DNA of 64,000 bases from Pholiota molesta (lineage: Eukaryota > Basidiomycota > Agaricomycetes > Agaricales > Strophariaceae). The stretch is from contig JACGCK010000106.1 in assembly GCA_014925825.1 (NCBI GenBank), forward strand, positions 62,001 to 126,000. The letters are read 5' to 3'. Below the pieces are notes generated by a model. It made no database searches. It saw nothing but the letters and a program-made list of their open reading frames with translations, and was not told the origin of the DNA. Positions 1 through 10,358 of the stretch are shown here, piece after piece (position 1 is the stretch's first letter; the number at the start of each line of letters is the position of its first letter). The position numbers were made by a program, and so were the translations under genes.

Positions 1-592
1 GGCTGTGAAAGCGAGGCTGTCGAGGAGGAAGTCGCGGAGCATGTTGAATCGCTCAGATTGAGTATCATATGTGTCGAATTGCCCGCTTGCCGAGGCATTG
101 TGTGGCTTTGATGTTGGGTCGTCTACGTCCAACGATGTGCTAGGTGTACTGGAGGAACCACTCAATCTGAATGAGAAGCATAATCCTAATCATTAACAAC
201 TTGTACTGGATGACTTGGATAGAATCTCACGAATGCGCAGTGGTTTTCCCTTGTGCATCAATCTCTATCCGTATCGTCTCCAGACGGCGGTGGAGGATAG
301 TCATATCCTCTTCTGACCAAATCCGTGAGATCGTCTTGCCAGCAACGGCGCTTTTTAGTTGCGCAGTGCATTCCAGTCGAACAAGAACGTCAGAGACGAT
401 AACGTGGCACTTGAACAGAACAGGATGAGCGCGTTGATCCTCCAGTCGGGACGCGAGCTGGCGACAGTCTTCGCACAGCGTCTGGACATCGGGGATGGCT
501 ATGGCCTGTTCTTGGCCACTACATCGTGCAATTATCGAGTCCAGCTTGCTGACGATCGCTAACAGGTCAGCGAAAGTGGTTTCGACGTCCAT
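1..592 (-). CDS. Unknown protein, N-terminal part (runs off the left edge)
   Basis: This is the 5' part of a gene whose remainder lies to the left of the window. The start is ATG at 592-590 (MDVETTFADLL), preceded by a pyrimidine-rich leader. Exon 1 is 592-231. An intron (donor GTGAGA, acceptor TTCAG) covers 230-167, and exon 2 runs from 166 past base 1, continuing in frame as a Ser/Thr-rich linker followed by FDTYDTQSERFNMLRDFLL. The first 120 residues look helical, with regularly spaced Leu/Ile and several Cys. I do not recognise the family and see no catalytic motif. The open frame extends upstream of the chosen ATG, but that extension has no protein-like composition and I treat it as 5'UTR or promoter. 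The coding call is fairly sure because the splice keeps the frame; the function is unknown. Confidence 0.55.
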
Positions 593-1115
593 GATGGGAG
601 GAAGGTAAGTGAAAAGCTGTGTCAGATACCATTCTCCATTGCCTCTAATCAGCCTTAAAATAAGTAGTGTAAACAAAGAGATTATGATGTCGGATAAATT
701 TAACTCGCCTTGCCAAAGAGGAGCCCCGCCGGGATGTGCCACACTACATGATATAAACACAACTCCATAAAGGAAACCACCAGATTAGTAAAGTTTGGGT
801 ATGCAATAGACAATGGAAAGCAGGATAGGATGCACAGCACTCAAGAGAAGTGGGCGATAAATAAAAATTTATATAACCCCGAAAACGTAAGTAAATACAG
901 AGGGTACTAGAAAACTAGTTCGCAGAGAGAGAAAAAAACAACACACACACACAGATAGAAGTCCATGAGGGAGACAGAAAACGAACACGGAAAGCGTGAA
1001 CTAATTTTTGCGCGACTTCAAAGGAGCAGGCCAGCCTTGCTTGCAGATATAAATCCTAGTCCTCATGCGGAGCGGACACCGATAGCAAAGGGGAACATAC
1101 ATCAAGCCTCTTCGC
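593..1115. other. Intergenic: 5' flank of the partial gene and 3' flank of tra2
   Basis: No gene seen. It holds the probable promoter of the left-edge gene and the tra2 3'UTR. A short purine-rich and CA-dinucleotide tract lies at about 925-953. Confidence 0.6.
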
Positions 1116-2043
1116 TCAGTGTCTCCTGTCCTCGTACCTCTCTCGACCGTAGCCGCGCTCGCGGTCACCTCCGCGATCGCGGTCGCCACGGTCGCCGCGG
1201 TCATAGTCCCTGTACCTGTCGTCCCTGCCTCCACCACGGTAATCATCGCGTCCTCCGCGTCCTCCTCCACCACCACCACCACCTCCTCCTCGGCGGTCGT
1301 CGTAGTCGCGGGAATAGCGGCTGTCGTAGGGTCTTGGGTCGTACGGACGCTCGACTGCGCGATCTGAGATGTCAGGCTTGGGTGTATGAGAAGAAATGAA
1401 TCGTATTTACAATCGTTGCGTTTAGGAGGGCCATAGTATCGTCCAGGGGTGGGTGTCCTGGCGCGTCCACGGCGAGCCTACCAAATCCATTACTGCCAGC
1501 TCCAACACATAACAGATTCATGAAATACCTTCTCGACATTCATAATTTTGCCCATCAACTCAGTCGAATTAAGGGCGGCCACAGCAGCGTCGGCTTCCTC
1601 TGCCGTTTCCATCGTCACGAAACCAAACCCGCGCGATTCCCGACTGTGGGGATCGTACATGACCGAAGCTTTTTTGACCTGTGGGTGATGTCAACAACAG
1701 CGCCCTGACAGATGTGACTGTTCGCTTACACGGCCAATTTTAGCGAAGGCGGCTTCAAGGTCACGGGTGTCCACTTTATGGCTGAGCCCCGAGACGTGCA
1801 GATTGTTTCCGGGGTTGGTGCTGTTATTGCCACTGAATATGAGGTTCCACGGAGGGAGGCATGAACAGCCAGGATAGAGCCCAAATCCAGAAAAGTGACT
1901 GACCCTCTCTCTTCCCGCGGCGGACCCGGGCTCCTGCTCCTGCTCGACCTTCGGGGCGCGTCGCCGCCGTTGCGGTCGCGCCCATCACGTGTGGGAGAGC
2001 GCCCATTGCCATTCGAGCCCCAGGCTTGGTCATCAGTGGACAT
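1116..2043 (-). CDS. tra2: Tra2-like SR splicing factor (single RRM)
   Basis: Predicted 235-residue RNA-binding protein acting in the nucleus in pre-mRNA splicing. Exons: 2043-1904, 1832-1730, 1678-1529, 1477-1411 and 1363-1116 (708 nt, whole codons). Domain order: a Ser/Arg-rich N-terminus (RRSSRSRSPGPP); one RRM at about residues 55-135, with RNP2-like NLHVSGL and RNP1-like SRGFGFV; then the hallmark Tra2 linker RARTPTPGRYYG, whose human counterpart is HTPTPG; then a Gly-rich and Arg/Asp/Tyr-rich tail (RGDRGDRDRGG). The linker and the single central RRM between two RS-like regions separate it from other SR proteins. Family knowledge: Tra2 proteins bind GAA-rich exonic enhancers. The tail is RD/RGG-like rather than pure RS, as is common in fungi. 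The upstream TTG-initiated extension of the frame is ignored in favour of ATG 2043. Confidence 0.85.
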
Positions 2044-2811
2044 GGCTGTGTTGTTGTTCAAGCCCGCATCTGTCGGGATGCTGATCCCGCTGCTGGTGGG
2101 GGCGATGTCTTGGGATTGCCAGGCTGAGGGTGGGGAAGCGAAAAAAAGTCAGGTCGTGGTCAAGGCGATTGAGTTGCAGGCGAAGGAGATAATTGGGAAC
2201 ACGAAAGGCAAAGGAGAATAGGGTAGGGGTGCCGCGGGGCGAGCAAGAAGTGAAAAAGGCGCCGTTTTCGTGCATGCCGAAACGTGTCGCAGACGAGAAT
2301 GGGGGGCTGTCGCGCGGTATCCATTCTGTACGCCAACTGTGCGCCCCCGATATCGAGGATACCGCAAGTCGGCCGTCAGCCAACTGTGACGAGAAAGACA
2401 ATGGAAGGAGTCCGTGTGAAGTAGTGTAGGTCGAAGAAAATCGGCTTTGGACTGGCTTATACTAGTTGGGTCTTGGGCCGAAGAGAAAAAGAGCCATAGC
2501 TCGTCGTCGTCGTGGCTGATGCTGAAGACGTACCGTCATCCATGCTTGCGTATATCGTTGTCGGTGGTCGAAAGCAACTCCCACTGCACAGCGCTGGCAA
2601 ATGTACTCGGCAGCCCTGGTTTACAACACACACAAACACACCATTCCCACCTTCAGCAGCTTTGCAAATTCAAGTGCAGTGCTTGGGATATCTCTTTCAA
2701 ATTGTAGTAGTTGAAAAAGAGACACCGCGTTGGTTATCAGCACCCAAATGAGATAAGATTGGTATTCTAAGTAGTAAATCAAAGCAAGAGGTAGTACACC
2801 AATAACAGAAA
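2044..2811. other. Intergenic between UTP14 3' end and tra2 5' end
   Basis: Probable tra2 promoter and 5'UTR (about 2044-2430) plus the UTP14 3'UTR. Short open frames here show no codon-like structure or family resemblance. Confidence 0.6.
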
Positions 2812-5800
2812 TTATATCGTGTGCTTTTCCAGAGGATCGATAATAACACCAGGCTAAAGAAAGAACGCATTCAGCATCATTGCCCACTCCACAAACCCGC
2901 AGACAGCGCACCTTCTTGACCACTTTAGGCAGCGTCCCTCTCTGGAACGCAACCCGTGTATTCCATTCCACACCAAGCGGCCGTTCCATGGCACGCTCGA
3001 ACTGTGCCTTGCTCGTGTAAGGATACGGGAGATCCTTCACAAGATACTTCCCAGCCTTTTTGTCGCGTTTCTCAGAGATGATGATGTTCTTTTTATTGTA
3101 GTCCGCACGCGTCGTGGGATCGATACCAGCGATTTTCTTGATTCGCGAGGGTTTTGGTGGTGCTTTGCGGACGCCTGAGCCTCCCCACGAGCCCTGAAAG
3201 GCATTTCTTTCAGTTTGGAACATTCAATTAAGGCAGTTTATGGAAATGCGTACCCAACCAGGGATAGTGGTATCAACTTCTCGTGGCGCATCTGCCATAA
3301 TTTCTCGTTGCTTGGCATCCTCGAAACTCTGGTAGAAAGGAGAGAAAGATCAGCAGCTGAGAAAAAAATGTACGCAAAAACAAAGTAAAACATACCTGCA
3401 CGACGTTGTCGCCGGCAAAGGCAAGAGCAACCAGATCCCTTTGTTCGAAGGCTTTCAAGCCGTTGGCCTTCCCTTTACCCTTCGCCTTTAGAGCTAGCTC
3501 CTGCGCTTCAAGTTCGATATTATCATCATCCGAATTGTCGGAAGCATCAGCATTGGCCAAAGATGACTGAACGGGAACGTTCTGCTGCGACACCGCTTTT
3601 GTTTCCTGAACAGACTGGGACCCAGATGTATGAGGACCGGCAGATGTCGACGTCGACACTGAAGCCAGCACGTTGTCCAAGGAGATATCAACAACCGCAT
3701 CATCCTTAGCGCGTTCGCGCTCCTCGTCTAGCTTTTGGTTCACCTTCTTCAGCTTGTTCTTGGCCTTCTCTGCGGGTTTGCTGTCCTTTCCGACGACGAC
3801 CTCGTTGGCTTTTTTGACCACCTTGGCCTTGGCACTCGCATCGTGAGTGAGCCATGGATTCAAATCCTGAGCTGGCGTGATAGAGTTCGAGAGTGCTGAG
3901 GGTCTATTATTTTGGGCAGGAGAGAGAGGCGGCGAGATAAAGTCTGTGGATTGGAGAGTAACGCTAGAGGTATCGGACGCTAGTGAGTGTATTGGGCGTG
4001 TAGAAGGGTTTGTCTGCAAACACGACAAAATTAGCTGGTCTGAATGAGTTCCAAAGATTGCCGGAGGAGAAACGTACGGGTGCTCCGGGTCTGTATACAA
4101 CGCGACCGCCAGCTCGTCGCGTAACGACACCGCTGGAAGGATCCAATTCTTCAGCGCCCTCATCCTCTTCACCGCTGTCATCACCCCCGTCCACATGGCC
4201 GCCCATCTCCTTGATGAAGTCGTCCTTCTCCTGATTCGCCTGCACCTCGCGACGGGCCATGGCGTCCTTCATGAACTTCATCTCGAACACACTCTTGCCC
4301 TTCCGACTGGCGCTCTCTTCCTCCTCGTCCGCGCCGTCGTCCAGCTTGCGCAGCTCGTCGAATGCACCCGCTTTAATCTTCGCGATGTTCGCGTCCACAT
4401 CCAGCCCATTATCGTCGTCATCATCATCGTCCTCGGAGCCATCCTCGCTCTCACCGCTCCCGACGCCCTTGATCCGCCTCCGCAGCTTCTCGCCCCTTGC
4501 CAGCATCTCCTCGATATCCCGCCTGCTCTCCTCGTCCATCCCCTCCTTGTGCCGCATCTGCCGCGCCCACTTCCCCGTATGCTTGTGCCTCAGCGTCGCC
4601 CTTTCCCGCGCGCGATCGAGCTCCGCCTTCATCTTCGCCGCCTCGGGGTCGCTCTCCTCCGCCTCGTCGATCTTCTCCCCTAGGCGCTCCTTTTCTTTGC
4701 GCCGCAGGCGCCGGTAGGTCTTGCTCTTGATCTTGCCGACGCGCTTCGCCTTGATCTCCGCGCGGAACATGAGCTCGCGCATCTTGCGCAGCTCTCCGCG
4801 GCGCTGCGCGACCTCCTCGACGCTGAGCTGGTTCATCTCGAGCATCTTGTCTTCGGTGTGGTGCAGGTCTTCTTCGCGCATTTTGGCGGATTTGAGCAGT
4901 GCGTCGACCGCGCTTTCGAGTTCTGTCGTTGGCTGAGAACAAGAGGGTTTGATTGAGCAATCCGAGATGAGAGCGAGATGATTGAAGTTACCTTGAATTT
5001 AGCATTCAGTTCCAGATTCGAGACCCGGCCTTTCGATTGCGCTTGGAGAGGGAAACTCAAATGCTCCGCCTTTTGATAATATCAGCTCCTGCAAAAAGGT
5101 ATCAGAAAGTAAAGAACCGACTTCTCGAATGCGTTTCATGGTGTCCGTCCATTTGTCAACCTCTTCCTTCGTTTGCTCATAAGCTGCTTGTCGATCCAAA
5201 CGTTCTTGTGTCCTTTGAGGTAATGGCGCGGATAGTGTTTTTGCTTTTGAGGAGCTTGACGCTTCCAGGACTTTGGTAGACTTTTTTAGGGATTGAAGTG
5301 TGGAGGATTGAGAAGCCAGAGGTGCAAGAAGGTCGTCGAGGTTTAGTTTCGAGCCTGTTCAGACCGTAATCATTAGAAAGAGAATAATACATCGATATGG
5401 AGAAAAGTACCAGAAGACCGTGCACGGAACTCGTTTTCGTCGCCAGCTTCCGTTCGTTCCTTCAAAAATCGACGCTTCCTAGCACGAGCGTCGCTTGTGG
5501 CAGCAACGTCTTCCTCAGGCGCTTTACGTTTCTTCGCGGTGACATCGAGACTGGACACGAAATCGTTGAGTTGATCCAGAGCCTCGGGCGCCTCTTCCTC
5601 ATCTGAGGGATCGAAAGCCATGTCCTGATCTTGAGGCTCGTCGTCATCCTCTTCCTCTGAATCCTCTTCTGAGTCTTCATCTTCATCTTGCTCCATTTCT
5701 TCGTACGTCGGTGGTTCAGCATCCACCTGCGAAGTTGAGGCTTGTGCAGATTTTGATTTGGCAGCGCCCTCGGCGTCGCTGCCCGTACCCACGTCACCCC

Positions 5801-6461
5801 TTCCATCGAGTACATCCAACACGTCGAAAAATTCATCGTCATCGCCTTCCTCTTCTTCCTCATCTTCTTCCGAGCTGTCGTTTTCTTCAGCTTTCTCTTC
5901 ACTCGATTCCATATCTTCGTCCTCATCAAGATTGACATCCGCGATCTGGACAGATGGCTTGGTTGGACGCTTCTTAGAAGACTTTCCTTTTGACTTCTGA
6001 TATACACAGTCAGTATCCCGCAGTAGACACTATCTCAAAACACGTTGCCATACCTTGGCCGAGAAAAACCCAGCAAAGCGCTCCTCATCGCTCTCCTCAA
6101 ACGCAGCGTCGCTGTCAATCTCCTCATCATCCCCGCTCGCAATCTCCTCATCGTCCGACAGCTCGCCGATGAGCCGCGCCCGCAGCTGTTCCCGTGCATT
6201 CTCGTCTACACCGTCCAACCCCACCCCAAATTCCATCGCCTCGTCCCGGTCCAGGTCCAGTGTGATCTTCGACCGGCGTCCTTTGTTCTGCTGGACGTGT
6301 TCATAGAGATCCGTCAGCGCCGGCCCTGCCTTGGCCTTGCGCGCCTGTCGTTTTTCGTATCCTGCGACATTGGCCTCTGAGCGTGATTTGCCCTTGCCGC
6401 CAAAGCCAGCTTTAGCTTTCACGCCCGTCTTTTTGCTGCCCGAGAATGTGTGGGCCGGCAT
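2812..6461 (-). CDS. UTP14: UTP14, U3 snoRNP / SSU-processome component
   Basis: Nucleolar protein required for 18S rRNA maturation; yeast Utp14 activates the DEAH helicase Dhr1 (family knowledge). Exons: 6461-6054, 5996-5411, 5354-5122, 5069-4992, 4932-4078, 4013-3396, 3328-3254, 3193-2912 and 2853-2812, giving 1058 residues with all phases consistent. Visible features: a basic N-terminus, long Asp/Glu/Ser tracts (residues about 115-260), the conserved Utp14 core around PLPQRTQERLDRQAAYE and KWTDTMKRIREAEHLSFPLQ, the basic KSKTYRRLRRKEKER block, and the C-terminal GSWGGSG...VEWNTRVAFQRGTLPKVVKK segment. The last coding exon is only 42 nt. It is longer than yeast Utp14 (899 residues), mostly through the acidic and low-complexity regions. 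Plus-strand open frames across 4010-6513 are antisense shadows of its biased codons. Confidence 0.93.
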
Positions 6462-7069
6462 GGTCAATAGAACAAGCAGCAGGCAGAGAGTTGGTCGTGA
6501 AACGGCGCAATAACTAGAATGAGGAGAGTCGAGACGGTGTGTCCAAAAAATCAACTTCCATATTAAGCTGCTGATCTAATTTCGGCATTTACCGATTTGG
6601 AAAATGTGATGCCGAGATCATCCAGAAAGGTGATCGACGCTGGATCGACGATCGCCCAGTCCTATGCAGACTGTGCAGTCGTGTCAACTACTCTCTAAAC
6701 GCTTATATCATTCCAGAATACGTGTTTCTCAAACCAAGGATCCGATCGAAATTTTATAAAATACTTACTGCCTGGATTCAATGGAACAGATCTTCATCTA
6801 CGCAAGCAACCATGTCCGAGAGGCTCAGAAACGAAACGGGGAAGCAAAGCAAACAGATGTACATCAATTCCAAGAGAACCAGTACAAATACAAGGGAGAC
6901 CCCATAATTTAATTGATATATACACAGAAGCTGACGTTTAATACAATATGCACACAATGTGATGATTTTAGTGGGTATCAGGATAGTACCTGGGTAACTT
7001 GCGTCAGCGCGCCAGTTGTCATCGGTAGGTATTCCAAAGTGGATTTGCGAATTGTTCTTTTTGAGGTGA
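6462..7069. other. Intergenic: UTP14 promoter and NRAMP 3' flank
   Basis: The minus-strand UTP14 promoter lies next to its start and the NRAMP 3'UTR is at the other end. No additional gene seen. Confidence 0.6.
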
Positions 7070-9663
7070 TTATGCTGTTCCCTTGCCCGCCCCTAGCTCC
7101 ACGAGGACGTAGAAGTTTGCAGCCACGATTACCAGCCAGATAGCCCCACCAACGCCGATAGTCAGTCGATTGTTGCTGAAGTCGACCACTTCATCGGTAT
7201 CAGCATTCTCCACCATATCAGGACTCCGGTTCTGTAGTGCGGAAGGCAGCTCGACGGCGGTAAGCGTCTCCGACATAGGAAGTGCGCCTGGACTCCTTTT
7301 CCGCACGCTCATGATGGCTTTACTAGACGTGCAGTAGAGCAGAGGGAAAGTGATGAATGGGAGGACAATGGACAGGACGACTTGGGAGGTAACGAGAAGC
7401 TTGTCAATCCCCTGACGGCCTACAACCAGAGCTACAGCCATTGATGGGATGATGGCGAGTAAACGAGTGGCCAAGCGACGTATTACAGGCTGAAGAGGTC
7501 CAAATACATCAGAAAATAGTCATGGAATATAATAAAAATAAAAAAAGCTTACCGACACTCGCCATCGAATGAAGCCTTCGCTCACAGCTTGTCCCGCAAC
7601 GGTTGCAATTATTGACGAACTCTGTCACACGGAAATCAGTATAGTGACTATTTAAAGTAACAAACTCGACAAACCTGGCCAGCGCATAATAGGGCAATCG
7701 CAAATAACGTTGCAGCAGCTAGAACGAGTTGTGAAGAACGTGAGATTCAATATGTAGCCAAAGCTGGTCAAATCAAATCTCACGTTGTCCAACAAGATCT
7801 CTAATGAGATCATAGGCATCAAATAAACTAGCAGGCCCGTTCGTGGTGGTATTACCATAGAAGAAAACGGCGGCAGCCAACATCAAGATCCTATGCATGC
7901 ACATGAATTAGTTAGTTACACGATCTGTGAGCCGCAAGAAAAAGAAAACCTACAAAGAATTAATCATGACAGCAAATCCAAGAAGACTCCCAACGACGTC
8001 GAAAGTGCCATGGTAGATATGGGCACGCACAAACTCAAAGGGATTGTTGCGGTGTTCGCTATGGCGTGTCGCAGCGGTTGTATAGTCGCGACCAGGCGGC
8101 TTGCGGAAGGCGCCGAGGACAGATCCCTTGCAATCTTCGTACAATCGCCGGATGAACGAAACCTCTTCCACACGTTTAGCCGGAAGTAAACCTGCGGCTT
8201 CGGCCTCTTTGCTGTTGACCGGTGTGAGACTACTGCTACTGACACGCCCTGTGGAACGGAAAGATACTCTGTCTTGAGTCGCGAGGGTCGAGCCGAGGAA
8301 TAGACTGTGTGGCATGATAGTAGCACCAAGAATGCCAACCGCTAATAAAGGATAAAACTATGATCAGACGCTATCTGTAGATCTGTCAAAGAACCTTACA
8401 TGTATAAACTCCTCCTGAGGCAAATATGTGCTTTGTCGGGATATATCCTTCGAAGGCGTGAGCCCAGTTGACACCAACTTTTGTGATGATGACGATCATG
8501 CAGACGAGAACAGCCAATACCTGCGTCGATATTAACCAATCTATTTACGTGGGGATAGAATATGAAATGCGAACTCACCAGTGCGGCAATAAGCAGCTCA
8601 AACATCTTCACGGGCTTGCCGCGAAGAGGATCACCCATCGCGAAGACGAGTAGAACGTCGAATGCCGTGATCAATACGCCGTGCCAAAGTTCGAGGCTTG
8701 GAAAAAGCATGCATAGTGCAATAGCCGAGCCCAAAAGCTCTGCAAGGTCTGTGGCGATAATTGCGACTTCCGCGAGTACGTATAGAGGATAGAGACCCAG
8801 CCATCGGTAGAGAAGCGTATGCTTGGGTCGATTGTATAGCAACAGACGAGTGTGAGAGCCAAGATCTAGAGAAGGGAAAAGACATAAGCCTGACGTCGCA
8901 AAGAAATGCTGCGGACCCGGAGACAGAGCATGGACAAGTCGCATAGGAAGCTGGGCAGGGTATTTATAGGCTTCTAAAAGGCGCTTGTAGGGTGCTCTAT
9001 AGAGATTGGTCCCAATTATATCCCAGCACGTGGGTATACCACAGCCATAAATGTCGAAAGCATAGGGGTCATATTTTAGACGTGCCGCATCTCTCCCGAA
9101 CCACCACTATGGATGCCCATCCGCGCAGCGTCGAACGCGATACTATCAATAACTTCTGACACCCAAGCTGATGCGCAGAGTGGCCACAAGTGCCGCATAT
9201 GTCCGCATCGAACGCTCCCCAACCATATGGAGGGGGTCCAACTCACCTATGCCCGTTACGCAGCCCAGTCTCGTTGCAAGAACCTACAGCAGCGTGTCAG
9301 CAACACGATTTCAGAAAACCAGCAAACGAGGCAGGCATACCTGTAGGAATACCGCAAAGAGGCCAGCCAGAAGGACCACGAAGAGAAGCCAATATCCGTA
9401 CTCGGATCCTGCTTGTAAATCGACGCCCCAATTTCCCCTAAACACCATTCACATAAGTTAGAGGCCCAACAGATAAGGTTCGAATACAGTGCATACGGGT
9501 CAAAGTAGGCCACAGCGCAGACTACGCCTACGCCAGTGTGTTTTTTTGCATGATGAATAACGATAGAGCCCGCGCGCCGAAGGCGGTGTGCGATGGTGAT
9601 GGGCTCTCGATTCTGAATCCGGGACTGGAGTGCACTTGTGGGCACGGTGACTGGGTCTGTCAT
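7070..9663 (-). CDS. NRAMP-family divalent metal (Mn2+/Fe2+) transporter, Smf-like
   Basis: Membrane proton-coupled metal importer of 578 residues (yeast Smf1 has 575). Ten exons: 9663-9497, 9437-9341, 9283-9247, 8865-8579, 8520-8400, 8341-7954, 7890-7784, 7718-7675, 7621-7553 and 7489-7070; phases all agree. Key motifs: VAYFDPGNWGVD carries the TM1 metal-binding DPGN; GATIMPHSLFLGS carries the TM6 MPH; LATRLGCVTGI and AGQSSSIIATVAGQ are also diagnostic of the family. The loop after the MPH helix is long and charged, as in fungal Smf proteins. Which membrane it sits in (plasma membrane, endosome or vacuole) cannot be told from sequence. The third intron is unusually long (381 nt; see separate entry). 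The gene lies head-away from the unknown gene upstream, with about 0.7 kb between them. Confidence 0.93.
8866..9246 (-). other. Unusually long (381 nt) NRAMP intron 3
   Basis: Donor GTGAGT at 9246, acceptor TTCTCTAG at 8866. Splicing joins GCVTGI to DLGSHTRLLL exactly as in the family. Other introns of this gene are 50-66 nt. A TATAAATA box in the sense of the gene lies at 8968-8961, and an ATG at 8944 opens a frame that reads without a stop through the acceptor into exon 4. Confidence 0.75.
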
Positions 9664-10358
9664 GATGAGGGGAAGAAAGAAAGTGGGGATCGTTAGCTTG
9701 GATGGCGATTTAATAGTGGGCGGGACGAACCCAGGATAACGGACGGGACGAGGATGCACGAAACGATTGAGCGGTACACTTCACTTTTTTGCAGTGCCAC
9801 ATGCAGTACCCAATCAACGTCACCGTTCCACTCAAGCCGGCCCCTGCCGAGCCGCCTCCTGCCCATCCTCCGACTCCGCCCAAGCACGACCTTCTCCTTT
9901 CTTGTCGCAGCATCCACAGCAGTGGATCCCTATGCTAAAGTAATAATTACTTATCCTATCCTTCTGACTCGTCTGCCCGGAACGGTAACGTAAACAATGA
10001 CACTCGTGCTAAAAACACATTGCTTCGTTTACTTAAAAAAACACCATAAAAGAACTAGACGATAATTGCGCCACACAAATGTCCAATAAAACGTAGAAAA
10101 CATCATCGACAGTACAGACCTCGCATATGTGAGCCAACAGGAACTCTAACAGTGCAATAAAACAGTAATCAGACCAACCCCCATCATGATATCAGCCTCA
10201 ATCAGTGGTCAATCCGGGGATTTTGGGCCCCGCACAGTACGAGCAACACGTATCGGGAATCGAGATTCGTCGGACACAGTGCTCCAGTGGTACTTCCAGT
10301 CCTGAAAGCGTAGGACGTCCAGATACTGTGTATCGACCCTTCGAAACCCACAGCAAGT
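9664..10358. other. Intergenic: NRAMP promoter and 3' flank of the 704-residue unknown gene
   Basis: No gene seen. The stretch next to 9664 is the probable NRAMP promoter and 5'UTR; the rest is downstream sequence of the neighbouring minus-strand gene. Confidence 0.55.

Noticed and set aside
931..953. CA-dinucleotide tract
   Set aside because: Short simple sequence in an intergenic region; no evidence of a mobile element.
4195..4717. Three long plus-strand frames
   Set aside because: Shadows of the acidic and basic repeats of UTP14 on the opposite strand.
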